A DNA stretch of 31,970 nucleotides from contig JAKADE010000003.1 of the NCBI GenBank assembly GCA_021820785.1, positions 1-31,970 on the forward strand, given 5' to 3'. Shown piece by piece: positions 1 to 7,512 of this stretch. A program made the position numbers and the translations under genes. Positions within the stretch are counted from its first letter, which is position 1. Each line of letters begins with the position of its first letter. The notes beneath the pieces are model-generated. The model made no database searches. It saw nothing but the letters and a program-made list of their open reading frames with translations, and was not told the origin of the DNA. This DNA comes from Pseudomonadota bacterium. GTDB taxonomy: Bacteria; Pseudomonadota; Gammaproteobacteria; Steroidobacterales; Steroidobacteraceae.

Positions 1-41
1 GCTCATCCGCACCGCCCCGCAGCGCCCCGCCTGAGCCGCCG

Positions 42-72
42 CGCGTCCACCCCGCCTCGAGGGGTGGACGCG
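42..72. terminator. strong hairpin before the lipid operon, possibly an upstream gene's terminator
   Basis: Bases 42-53 and 61-72 are perfect reverse complements, giving a 12-bp GC-rich stem with a 7-base loop. No T-run follows, so it is not a textbook rho-independent terminator. A reading frame entering from the left edge stops at 32-34 (TGA). If that frame is the tail of an upstream gene (about 10 codons visible, unrecognisable), the hairpin sits just behind it. It also sits immediately before the GTG at 75, which argues against that codon as the desaturase start. Confidence 0.45.
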
Positions 73-134
73 GCGTGCATCCAAATCCGGGTCCGCTCCG
101 TATAGAGCATCATAGTCACTGGTGGTGCCCTGCG

Positions 135-1103
135 ATGAGCGTCTCCCCGATACCCGTGCCCGCCCAATCCGGCGCGAAGCGCCGGCCGCTGCGTCACACG
201 CTGCGGCAATGGTTCGACACCGAGGTCAGTGACCGGCCGCTGGACCCGAGCACCGCCGACCGCATCGATTGGCTCCGTGCCGCGCCGTTCATCGCGCTGC
301 ACCTGGGGTGCCTCGGGGCGCTGTGGACCGGTGTCTCCGGCACCGCAGTCACCATCGCCATCGCGCTGTACGCGGTGCGCATGTTCGCCATCACCGGCTT
401 CTACCACCGGGGCTTCTCGCACCGCACCTTCCGCGCCGCGCGACCGGTGCAGCTGCTGTTCGCCATCATCGGCGCCGCGTGCGTGCAGCGCGGGCCGCTG
501 TGGTGGGCGGCACACCACCGCAATCACCATCGCGACGCCGATACGCCGCTCGATCCACACTCCCCGCGGGTACACGGCCTTCTCTGGAGCCACATGGGCT
601 GGTTCCTCACCCGCCGGGCGTTCCGCACCGACCTGAAGCGGGTGGCAGACCTCGCCCAGTACCCTGAGCTGCGCTGGCTCGACCGTTACGACATCGCCGT
701 TCCCGTGGCGCTCGCCGCGGCGCTGTATGCGCTCGGCGCCCTGCTGCAGCGCGTGGATCCGCAGCTCGGCACCGACGGGCCGCAGCTTCTCGTGTGGGGG
801 TTTTGCATCTCCACGGTGGCGCTCTTTCATGCCACGGTGACCATCAACTCCCTGGCGCACGGCTGGGGCTCGCGCCGCTTCGAGACCCGGGACGACAGCC
901 GCAACAACTTCCTGCTCGCACTGCTGACGTTCGGTGAAGGCTGGCACAACAATCACCACCGCTTCCCCGGCACCGCGCGCCAGGGGTTTCGCTGGTGGGA
1001 AATCGATCTGACGTGGTACGGACTTCGCCTGCTCGCCGCGCTCGGGCTGATCAGCGGACTGAAGCCGCTGCCGGCGCGCGTGCTCAAAGCACTCGAACGG
1101 TAA
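135..1103 (+). CDS. acyl-CoA/acyl-lipid delta-9-type fatty acid desaturase
   Basis: This is a membrane di-iron desaturase that would introduce a double bond into a saturated acyl chain using O2. From the ATG at 135 it is 322 residues. It has the three family histidine boxes: HRGFSH at 91-96, HHRNHH at 127-132 and HNNHH at 271-275, with hydrophobic stretches at about 50-90, 105-120, 185-205 and 218-235. The length fits bacterial stearoyl-CoA-desaturase-like proteins. An in-frame GTG at 75 would add 20 residues, but it abuts the 42-72 hairpin and the added residues are not family-like, so I prefer 135 although its ribosome site is weak. It ends 4 bases before the FAD oxidoreductase and is probably the first gene of the operon. 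It may supply the unsaturated chains the downstream methyltransferases need. Exact regiospecificity cannot be read from sequence. Confidence 0.9.
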   Translation: MSVSPIPVPAQSGAKRRPLRHTLRQWFDTEVSDRPLDPSTADRIDWLRAAPFIALHLGCLGALWTGVSGTAVTIAIALYAVRMFAITGFYHRGFSHRTFRAARPVQLLFAIIGAACVQRGPLWWAAHHRNHHRDADTPLDPHSPRVHGLLWSHMGWFLTRRAFRTDLKRVADLAQYPELRWLDRYDIAVPVALAAALYALGALLQRVDPQLGTDGPQLLVWGFCISTVALFHATVTINSLAHGWGSRRFETRDDSRNNFLLALLTFGEGWHNNHHRFPGTARQGFRWWEIDLTWYGLRLLAALGLISGLKPLPARVLKALER

Positions 1104-1107
1104 CGCC

Positions 1108-2379
1108 ATGCGCATCGCCATCATCGGTTCGGGCATCTCCGGTCTGGCCGCCAGCTGGCTGCTCGCGCAGCGTCACGAGGTGACCCTGTTCGAGGCCAAC
1201 GATTACTTCGGCGGGCACACGCACACCCACCAGGTGCACCTGGCGGGGCGCGGCTATGCCGTCGACTCCGGATTCATCGTCTTCAGCCCCCGGCACTACC
1301 CGCTGTTCACGGCGCTGCTCGAGACACTCGGCGTCGACTCGCAGCCGACCACCATGAGCTTTTCGGTGCACAACGGCGCGACCGGTCTGGAATACAACGC
1401 GACGCGCCTCGATACGCTCTTCTGCCAGCGGCGCAACCTGCTCTCCCCGCGGTTCCTCGGCATGATTCGCGACCTGCTGCGCTTCTACCGGGAAGCCCCT
1501 GCACTGCTGAGCAGCGAGCGCGAAGGGCCGACGCTCGGGGAGTACCTCGCGGCGGGCCGCTACGGGGCGGCATTCCGCGACGAGCACCTGGTGCCGATGG
1601 CCTCCGCGCTGTGGTCCTCCCCGCCCGAGCAGATCCTCTCGTTCCCGGCCCGCTACCTGGTGCAGTTCATGGCCAATCACCAGATGCTCGCGGTGAGCGG
1701 CCGGCCCGAGTGGCGGGTCGTGCGCGGCGGCTCGGACCGCTACGTGCAGGCATTGCGCTCGCGCTGGAACGTGCGCGAGCGCCTCGGCTGCCCCGTGCAC
1801 GCGGTGCACCGCGAAGCGCAGGCGGTGCGCATCACGCACGCCGCCGGGACCGAGCACTTCGAGCAGGTGATCCTCGCCTGCCACAGCGACCAGGCACTCG
1901 CACTGCTGGCGGACCCGAGCGACGCCGAACGCTCGATCCTCGGAGCCATTCGCTACCAGATGAACGAAGCGGTACTGCACACCGACGCCTCGCTCCTGCC
2001 GCGCAACCGCAAGGCATGGGCCGCCTGGAACGCGTACGTGCCCGGTGAGCCCGGCGCGCCCTGCACGGTGAGCTACTGCATGAACCTGCTGCAGAACATC
2101 GATGCGCCGGAGCCGTTCGTGGTGACACTGAACCGCAGCGCCGCAATCGATCCGGCCCGAGTGCTGCGCACGATGCGCTATGCGCATCCGGTGCACACCC
2201 ACGAGGCGCTCGCCGCACAGCGCCGCCGGCCGGAGATTCAGGGAGTGCAGCGCACCTGGTTCGCCGGTGCCTATTGGGGCTGGGGTTTTCACGAGGACGG
2301 CATGCGCAGTGCGCTCGCCGTGGCCGAAGCGATTGAAGGGCGCAGCGCCACGACGCTGATGCGCAAGGCGGCCGCATGA
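1108..2379 (+). CDS. FAD/NAD(P)-binding amine-oxidase-like oxidoreductase
   Basis: The 423-residue protein begins with a Rossmann FAD-binding loop, GSGISG at 8-13, followed by a [13 protein letters not shown] segment typical of the flavin amine oxidase/phytoene desaturase superfamily. The C-terminal [19 protein letters not shown] fits the second FAD-contact motif. There is no signal peptide, so it is probably cytoplasmic or membrane-associated. Members of this subgroup usually sit beside DUF1365 and a cyclopropane-fatty-acid-synthase-like gene, as here. A role in desaturating or oxidising a methylated acyl chain is inferred from context and is not demonstrated by any residue. It overlaps the next gene by 4 bases (ATGA at 2376). 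Confidence 0.88.
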   Translation: MRIAIIGSGISGLAASWLLAQRHEVTLFEANDYFGGHTHTHQVHLAGRGYAVDSGFIVFSPRHYPLFTALLETLGVDSQPTTMSFSVHNGATGLEYNATRLDTLFCQRRNLLSPRFLGMIRDLLRFYREAPALLSSEREGPTLGEYLAAGRYGAAFRDEHLVPMASALWSSPPEQILSFPARYLVQFMANHQMLAVSGRPEWRVVRGGSDRYVQALRSRWNVRERLGCPVHAVHREAQAVRITHAAGTEHFEQVILACHSDQALALLADPSDAERSILGAIRYQMNEAVLHTDASLLPRNRKAWAAWNAYVPGEPGAPCTVSYCMNLLQNIDAPEPFVVTLNRSAAIDPARVLRTMRYAHPVHTHEALAAQRRRPEIQGVQRTWFAGAYWGWGFHEDGMRSALAVAEAIEGRSATTLMRKAAA

Positions 2380-3164
2380 CGGCCTCGACACCGTTCTCGA
2401 GCGCCGTGTACGAGGGCGTGGTGCACCACCGGCGCCTGGCGCCGCGTCGTCACGCATTCAGTTACCGCATCGCGCAGTTGTGTCTGGATCTCGATGAGCT
2501 CGAGCGGGTGTTCGCCGGCCGGTGGTTGTGGTCCCGCGACCGGCGCAACGTTGCCGAATTCCGCCGCAGCGACTATCTGCAACCCGAGACGCTCCCGCTC
2601 GCCGAAGCGGCGCGCAGCCTCGTCGAGCGGCACACCGGCCAACGGCCACAGGGACCGGTGCGCCTGCTGACCCATCTGCGCTACGCCGGGTACGTGTTCA
2701 ACCCGGTCAGTTTCTATTACTGCCATGACACCGACGGGACGCTGCAGTCCGTCATTGCCGACATCACCAACACACCGTGGAACGAACGGCACGCCTACGT
2801 GCTCGCGCTCTCGCAGGCCGAGCGGCGCGGAGCGCTGTGGCAATGGGATTTCGCCAAGGCCTTTCACGTCTCTCCCTTCCTGCCACTCGAGCGCGATTAT
2901 CGCTGGCGCTTCAGCGCGCCCGCCGAGCGTCTGCGCGTGCACATGTCCGTCAGCGACGGACGGCAGGTGGAGTTCGAGGCCTCCCTGGACCTCAAGCGCA
3001 GGCCGCTCACGGGCGCGAATCTTGCGCGCGTGCTGTGGCGCTACCCGCTGATGAGCACCCAGGTGATCGGCGCAATCTACTGGCAGGCGCTGCGGCTGTG
3101 GCTGAAGCGCGTCCCCGTCTACGACCACCCGGAAAGATCACGACCTTCACGAGGTACCGCATGA
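2376..3164 (+). CDS. DUF1365 family protein
   Basis: This 262-residue protein carries the DUF1365 signatures: an N-terminal [20 protein letters not shown] segment, a central [14 protein letters not shown] motif, then TNTPWNER and [10 protein letters not shown]. The biochemical function of the family is not known to me. Homologues are recurrently placed between an FAD oxidoreductase and a cyclopropane-fatty-acid-synthase-like methyltransferase. That order is kept here, with ATGA overlaps on both sides, implying translational coupling and probably one pathway. No signal peptide is visible. The conserved His, Tyr and Cys in the central motif would be the first residues to test for catalysis. A lipid-oxidation or oxygen-insertion role is inference only. 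Confidence 0.88.
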   Translation: MTASTPFSSAVYEGVVHHRRLAPRRHAFSYRIAQLCLDLDELERVFAGRWLWSRDRRNVAEFRRSDYLQPETLPLAEAARSLVERHTGQRPQGPVRLLTHLRYAGYVFNPVSFYYCHDTDGTLQSVIADITNTPWNERHAYVLALSQAERRGALWQWDFAKAFHVSPFLPLERDYRWRFSAPAERLRVHMSVSDGRQVEFEASLDLKRRPLTGANLARVLWRYPLMSTQVIGAIYWQALRLWLKRVPVYDHPERSRPSRGTA

Positions 3165-4444
3165 ATACTGCCGTCGCAGCCCTCACCCGTCCGCGCGGGA
3201 CTGCCCTGGAGCGCTTCCTGCGCAGCCAGCTGCTGTCGCGCCTGGCCGCGCTGCGCGCCGGGCGGCTCCAGATCGAGGACGCCTTCGGCACGGTCACACT
3301 CGGCTCAGATGACGCGCTCGCCCCCGCGGTACGCCTGCAGGTGACCGATCCGGCCTTCTATCGGGCCGTTGCAGCCGGCGGCAGCGTCGGCGCGGGAGAG
3401 GCGTACATGGATGGCCTGTGGCGCTGCTCCGCCCCGGGCTTGGAGGACTCCGATGCTCTGGTCGCGCTCGTACAACTGCTGGTGCGCAACCGCGAGCTGC
3501 TGGACGGGCTGGAGTCCGGCTGGGCCCGCCTGGCGGGTACCGCGCGCCGCCTCTGGCATGCCACGCGTGGCAACACGCGCGCCGGCAGCCGCCGCAATAT
3601 CGCGGCCCATTACGACCTGAGCAACGAGTTCTTCGCGCTGTTCCTCTCGCCGGATCTGATGTACTCCTCGGCGCTGTGGAGCGGCGGCGCGGACACCCTC
3701 GAGGCGGCCTCCGAGCGCAAGCTCGAGACGGTCTGCCGCAAACTCGCGCTGGGCCCCGGCGATCACGTACTCGAGATCGGCACCGGCTGGGGCGGCTTCG
3801 CGCTGCATGCCGCCCGTCACTACGGCTGCCGCGTCACCACCACGACGATTTCGGCTCAGCAATACGGGCTCGCGCAGGAGCGGATCCGCGCCGCCGGCCT
3901 CGAGGATCGCATCGAGTTGTGTCTGGCGGATTACCGGGATTTGACGGGCCGGTACGACAAGCTCGTCTCGATCGAGATGATCGAGGCCGTGGGCGCAGAT
4001 CACCTCGAGGAATACTTCGCCACGATCAGCCGCCTGCTCACCCCGCGCGGCACAGCGCTGGTCCAGGCGATCACCATCGAGGATCACCGCTACGAGCAGG
4101 CGCTCGCGACGGTCGACTTCATCAAGCGGCACGTGTTTCCCGGCAGCTTCATTCCGTCGGTGAACGCGATGCTGGCGGCGAAGACCCGCGCCAGTGATCT
4201 GGCGCTGATCTCGCTCGAGGACTTCGGGGATTCCTATGCACGGACCCTCGAGGCGTGGCGCAAGCGCTTCATGGCACGCCTCGCCGAGGTGCGCGCACTG
4301 GGCTTCGATGAACGCTTCATCCGTCTGTGGGAGTTCTACCTCGCCTACTGCGAGGGCGGCTTTCGGGAACGGGCGCTCGGCGTGGCGCACCTGAAACTGG
4401 TCAAGCCGCAGTGGCGCCGCGACGCCGAGGGGCCTCTGCAGTGA
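3161..4444 (+). CDS. cyclopropane-fatty-acid-synthase-family SAM methyltransferase (first copy)
   Basis: From the ATG at 3161, overlapping the DUF1365 stop, the protein is 427 residues. The open frame extends upstream but only as a shadow of DUF1365. An N-terminal lipid-binding-like region (about 1-145) precedes a class I methyltransferase domain with [13 protein letters not shown] at 150-162, the SAM motif EIGTGWGG at 205-212, and a typical C-terminal [17 protein letters not shown]. The family transfers a methylene or methyl group from SAM to a double bond of a phospholipid acyl chain. Compared with E. coli Cfa, the YSCAYW cysteine is serine (Ser170) and the LLHTIG histidine is glutamine (Gln302). 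The acidic residue (Glu275) and tyrosine (Tyr359) remain. The bicarbonate-binding site is therefore altered, and the product may be a methyl-branched or methylated unsaturated acid, not a cyclopropane. Calling it simply cfa would be unsafe. Confidence 0.9.
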   Translation: MNTAVAALTRPRGTALERFLRSQLLSRLAALRAGRLQIEDAFGTVTLGSDDALAPAVRLQVTDPAFYRAVAAGGSVGAGEAYMDGLWRCSAPGLEDSDALVALVQLLVRNRELLDGLESGWARLAGTARRLWHATRGNTRAGSRRNIAAHYDLSNEFFALFLSPDLMYSSALWSGGADTLEAASERKLETVCRKLALGPGDHVLEIGTGWGGFALHAARHYGCRVTTTTISAQQYGLAQERIRAAGLEDRIELCLADYRDLTGRYDKLVSIEMIEAVGADHLEEYFATISRLLTPRGTALVQAITIEDHRYEQALATVDFIKRHVFPGSFIPSVNAMLAAKTRASDLALISLEDFGDSYARTLEAWRKRFMARLAEVRALGFDERFIRLWEFYLAYCEGGFRERALGVAHLKLVKPQWRRDAEGPLQ

Positions 4445-4968
4445 ACACGCTGCTCACGTTCATTACCTACGAGCTGGTCTGGTTCGCCGCGGTGAGTGGC
4501 GCCGGCCGCGGATGGGTCTGGCCCGGAGTGGGCGCCGCCGCGGCGTTCATCGCCTGGCGACTGGCGGTCTCGCGGCACCGGGGCATCGAGGCGCGCCTGC
4601 TCGCGCTCGCACTGATCGTCGGCGCGACGCTCGAGACCTGCTGGGTGCACACCGGGCTGATTCGCTACGCGGCCGCCTGGCCGCTCGGGTCCTCACCAGC
4701 CTGGCTGCTCGCGCTGTGGGCATCTTTCGGTCTGACCATCGTGCCGTTGTTCGGCTACCTTCACTCGCGCCCGTGGCTCGCTGCGGCACTCGGCGCCGCC
4801 GGTGGCCCGGCGTCCTACTGGGCGGCCGCGCGTGGCTGGCACGCCGTGATCTTCCCGCCTCGGCCGCTGCCGACGCTGCTCGCCCTGTCGCTCGGCTGGG
4901 CCGCCGCCCTGCCTCTGCTGACGACGCTCGCACGGCGCTGGTTGTTCGCCGCCCGGAGCGCCACATGA
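4441..4968 (+). CDS. DUF2878 family integral membrane protein
   Basis: The GTG at 4441 overlaps the methyltransferase stop by 4 bases and gives 175 residues, the usual DUF2878 size. The protein is strongly hydrophobic, with about five or six predicted membrane segments (roughly 2-20, 24-42, 52-70, 82-102, 105-122, 140-162). It begins [17 protein letters not shown], and a LETCWVHTGLIRY segment follows the third hydrophobic stretch. No catalytic motif is recognisable. DUF2878 genes are commonly found in clusters with FAD oxidoreductase, DUF1365 and cyclopropane-synthase genes, and the overlaps on both sides here support the same assignment. It may anchor the enzymes or act on the lipid within the inner membrane; that is inference. 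Confidence 0.85.
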   Translation: MNTLLTFITYELVWFAAVSGAGRGWVWPGVGAAAAFIAWRLAVSRHRGIEARLLALALIVGATLETCWVHTGLIRYAAAWPLGSSPAWLLALWASFGLTIVPLFGYLHSRPWLAAALGAAGGPASYWAAARGWHAVIFPPRPLPTLLALSLGWAAALPLLTTLARRWLFAARSAT

Positions 4969-5759
4969 GATCACTCGCAGTCCTGGGTCTTCTCTGGGGG
5001 CTGGCCGCGGTGGTGATGTACGGCGGCTGGGTCTGGCAGCGCCGCCGCCGCAATGCGGGCATCGCCGATGTGCTCTGGTCAGCGCTGCTGGCGGTATGTG
5101 CCCTGGTGCTGGCGGCGAGCGGCACGGGCGCACTGCGCGCGCGCATGGTGCTCGCCGTGCTCGGCGGCGGCTGGGCGCTGCGCCTGGCGGTTCATCTGGC
5201 CGTGCGCGTCGGGCGCGAGGAAGAGGACGGCCGGTACCAGGCGCTGCGCGAGCGCTGGGCCGGCGATCAGCGTCGGTGGTTCGGATTCTTCCAGTTCCAG
5301 GCACTCTCCGTCCCGCTGTTCGCGCTGCCGTTCGTCGCGGTCGCGGCGAACCGTGATCCGCCGCCGGGCGCACTCGTCGCCGGCGCGCTGCTGTGGCTGC
5401 TGGGGGTGCTCGGCGAGGCACTCGCCGACCGCCAGCTGGCGCGCTTCCGGGCCGACCCTGCGCACCGCGGTCGCACCTGCCGCAGCGGGTTGTGGCGCTA
5501 CTCGCGCCATCCGAACTACTTCTTCGAATGGCTGCACTGGTTCGCCTACGTGGCATGGTCCGTCGGCTCCCCGCTCGCCCCACTCGCCTGGCTCGGTCCG
5601 ATCACGATGTTCGTGTTCCTGCGCTACCTGAGCGGCGTGCCATGGACCGAGGCGCAGGCGCTGCGCTCGCGGGGCGAGGACTACCGTGACTACCAGCAGC
5701 GCACATCGATTTTCTTCCCGTGGTTTCCCCGTCGACCGCCATCAGGAGCCCAGAGATGA
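4965..5759 (+). CDS. DUF1295 / steroid-5-alpha-reductase-like membrane protein
   Basis: Starting at the ATG at 4965 (ATGA overlap with DUF2878), the protein is 264 residues. It has several membrane spans and the family's C-terminal signature LWRYSRHPNYFFEW near 180-193, followed by another hydrophobic region and RTSIFFPWFPRR at the end. The RHPNYF motif is shared by DUF1295, isoprenylcysteine methyltransferases and steroid 5-alpha-reductases, where it contributes to cofactor binding (NADPH or SAM). It could therefore reduce a double bond or transfer a methyl group in the lipid pathway; the sequence alone does not decide. It overlaps the second methyltransferase gene by 4 bases. Confidence 0.87.
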   Translation: MRSLAVLGLLWGLAAVVMYGGWVWQRRRRNAGIADVLWSALLAVCALVLAASGTGALRARMVLAVLGGGWALRLAVHLAVRVGREEEDGRYQALRERWAGDQRRWFGFFQFQALSVPLFALPFVAVAANRDPPPGALVAGALLWLLGVLGEALADRQLARFRADPAHRGRTCRSGLWRYSRHPNYFFEWLHWFAYVAWSVGSPLAPLAWLGPITMFVFLRYLSGVPWTEAQALRSRGEDYRDYQQRTSIFFPWFPRRPPSGAQR

Positions 5760-6853
5760 GCACCGTCGTGACCTCCCCCCTCGAACTCCCCGGCGACCGG
5801 CCGGCCCCTGGACTGCTCGGGTTCGCCGAGCGCGGCCTGCTGCCCGACGCGCTGGTGCGCCTCGGGATCCGCCGGCTGTGCGCCGAGCGGCTGCAGGCCG
5901 AGCGCAGTGGCGGCCCCGAGGGTGAGGCCGAGCGCTTCAGCGCGCGCATCGCCGCGCTGCGCGAGAGTCCCGTTGCGCTCCACACCGAGGCGGCGAACGC
6001 CCAGCACTACGAGCTGCCTGCGGAATTCTTCGCGCTGTGCCTAGGGCCGCGCCTGAAGTACTCCTGCTGTTATTTTGCACACGGTGCAGAAAGCCTGGCC
6101 GAGGCCGAGGAGGCGATGCTCGCGCTCTATGCGCAGCGCGCGGAGCTCGCCGACGGGCAGCAGATCCTCGAGCTCGGCTGCGGCTGGGGCTCGCTCACGC
6201 TGTGGATGGCCGAACGCTTTCCGCACGCGCACATCACGGCGGTATCGAACTCGCACGGTCAGCGCCACCACATCGAGGCGCAGTGCCGGGCGCGCGGACT
6301 GACGAACGTTCAGGTCCTCACGCGTGACGTCAACGCACTGATTCTCGACGCGTCGCGCTTCGATCGCTGTGTTTCGGTCGAGATGTTCGAGCACGTACGC
6401 AACTACGAAGCGCTGATGCAGCGCATCGCGGCGTGGCTGAAACCGGGTGGCAAGCTCTTCACGCACATCTTCGCTCACCGGACCGTGATGTACCCCTTCG
6501 AGACCAGCGGCGCGGACAACTGGATGGGCCGGCACTTCTTCACCGGCGGGCTGATGCCGTCCGCCGACACGCTGCTGCACTTTCAGGACGATCTGCGCCT
6601 CGAGCAGCGCTGGCTCGTCGATGGCACGCACTACAGCCGCACGGCGAACCTGTGGCTGGCGCACCAGGATGCGCAGCGCGAGCGCGTGCTCGAGGTGCTG
6701 CGCGAGGCCTATGGCGCAAACGCCCGGCTGTGGTTCCAGCGCTGGCGCATCTTCTGGATGGCATGTGCGGAGCTGTTCGGTTACGCCGGAGGCAGTGAAT
6801 GGCTGGTGGCCCATTACCGATTTGCGCGGCCGCAGACCGGAGCGCGTCCATGA
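5756..6853 (+). CDS. second CFA-superfamily methyltransferase, coclaurine N-methyltransferase-like
   Basis: From the ATG at 5756 (ATGA overlap with DUF1295) the protein is 365 residues. It has HYELPAEFF at 84-92, KYSCCYF at 101-107, the SAM loop ELGCGWGS at 139-146, SVEMFEHVRNYE at 207-218, THIFAHR at 236-242 and WMGRHFFTGGLMPSADTLL at 256-274. These blocks match, from memory, plant coclaurine/tetrahydroprotoberberine N-methyltransferases better than E. coli Cfa. Bacterial relatives are annotated as cyclopropane-synthase-like and I know of no settled substrate for them. Unlike the first copy, it keeps the Cys (YSCCYF), Glu (FEH) and His (TH) at the catalytic region. In this operon it probably makes a second methyl transfer on a lipid or a lipid head-group amine. 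It overlaps the lipocalin gene by 4 bases. Confidence 0.9.
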   Translation: MSTVVTSPLELPGDRPAPGLLGFAERGLLPDALVRLGIRRLCAERLQAERSGGPEGEAERFSARIAALRESPVALHTEAANAQHYELPAEFFALCLGPRLKYSCCYFAHGAESLAEAEEAMLALYAQRAELADGQQILELGCGWGSLTLWMAERFPHAHITAVSNSHGQRHHIEAQCRARGLTNVQVLTRDVNALILDASRFDRCVSVEMFEHVRNYEALMQRIAAWLKPGGKLFTHIFAHRTVMYPFETSGADNWMGRHFFTGGLMPSADTLLHFQDDLRLEQRWLVDGTHYSRTANLWLAHQDAQRERVLEVLREAYGANARLWFQRWRIFWMACAELFGYAGGSEWLVAHYRFARPQTGARP

Positions 6854-7428
6854 GGGCCGCGCGCGCAACTCTGGTGCTGCTCGTTGCACTGAGCCTCGCA
6901 GCCTGCCGGACGCTCGCCGCCGAGAAGCCGATTCCGCCGGTCGCACACGTGAACCTCAAGCGCTACGTGGGGCGCTGGTACGTGATCGCCGCGATTCCGA
7001 CCCGCATCGAGCGCGACGATTACAACCCGGTGGAGAACTACCGCCTCGAACCGGATGGATCGATCTGCACGGTGTTTCGCTTCCGGCGCGGCAGCTTCAC
7101 CTCCCGGCTGCACACGGTTCATTCGACCGCCACGGTAGTCCGCCACACCGGCAATGCCGAGTGGCACGTGCACCTGTTCTGGTTCCTGCGCCTGCAGTAC
7201 ATCGTCGCCTGGCTGTCACCGCACTACAACCGGGTGATCGTGGCGCGGGATGCGCGCGACTACGTCTGGCTCATGGCCCGTACGCCGCACATCTCCCGGC
7301 AGGATTACGACGCGATGGTGGCGAAGGTGGCGGCCATGGGCTACCCGGTGAGCAAGCTGCGCAGGAGCCCGCAGCGCTGGCCGGAACCGAGCGGTCCTCG
7401 CCCGTCCTTCGCCTCGATCTGCCGCTGA
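6850..7428 (+). CDS. lipocalin family lipoprotein (Blc-like)
   Basis: The ATG at 6850 overlaps the methyltransferase stop and gives 192 residues. A lipoprotein signal ends in LSLAAC. The mature part has the lipocalin first-strand motif KRYVGRWYVIA and the Blc-type C-terminal RDYVWLMARTPHISRQDYDAMV, so an eight-stranded lipid-binding barrel is expected. E. coli Blc is an outer-membrane lipoprotein that binds fatty acids and lysophospholipids. As the last gene of the overlapping series, it may bind or move the modified lipid or its breakdown products. About 15 residues rich in Pro and Ser after RWPEP extend beyond the usual Blc end. An upstream in-frame ATG at 6799 lies inside the methyltransferase and would hide the signal peptide. 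Confidence 0.92.
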   Translation: MRAARATLVLLVALSLAACRTLAAEKPIPPVAHVNLKRYVGRWYVIAAIPTRIERDDYNPVENYRLEPDGSICTVFRFRRGSFTSRLHTVHSTATVVRHTGNAEWHVHLFWFLRLQYIVAWLSPHYNRVIVARDARDYVWLMARTPHISRQDYDAMVAKVAAMGYPVSKLRRSPQRWPEPSGPRPSFASICR

Positions 7429-7464
7429 GCGCAGCACAGGCGCGGGCGTGTCTGGAAGATTTGC

Positions 7465-7488
7465 AGCGCCTGGGGTAGCTTAGGCGCT
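7465..7488 (+). terminator. weak hairpin after the lipid operon
   Basis: AGCGCCT (7465-7471) pairs with AGGCGCT (7482-7488) across a 10-base loop, 37 bases past the lipocalin stop. No T-run follows, so termination here is only plausible. It lies in the 84-base gap before the SPOR lipoprotein and may overlap that gene's promoter. Confidence 0.3.
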
Positions 7489-7512
7489 CGAATCCTCCCT
7501 ACGGGGTGTGCC

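Noticed and set aside
1084..2457. 457-codon antisense frame opposite the FAD oxidoreductase
   Set aside because: The + strand gene has a Rossmann motif and operon overlaps; the antisense frame has no recognisable feature.
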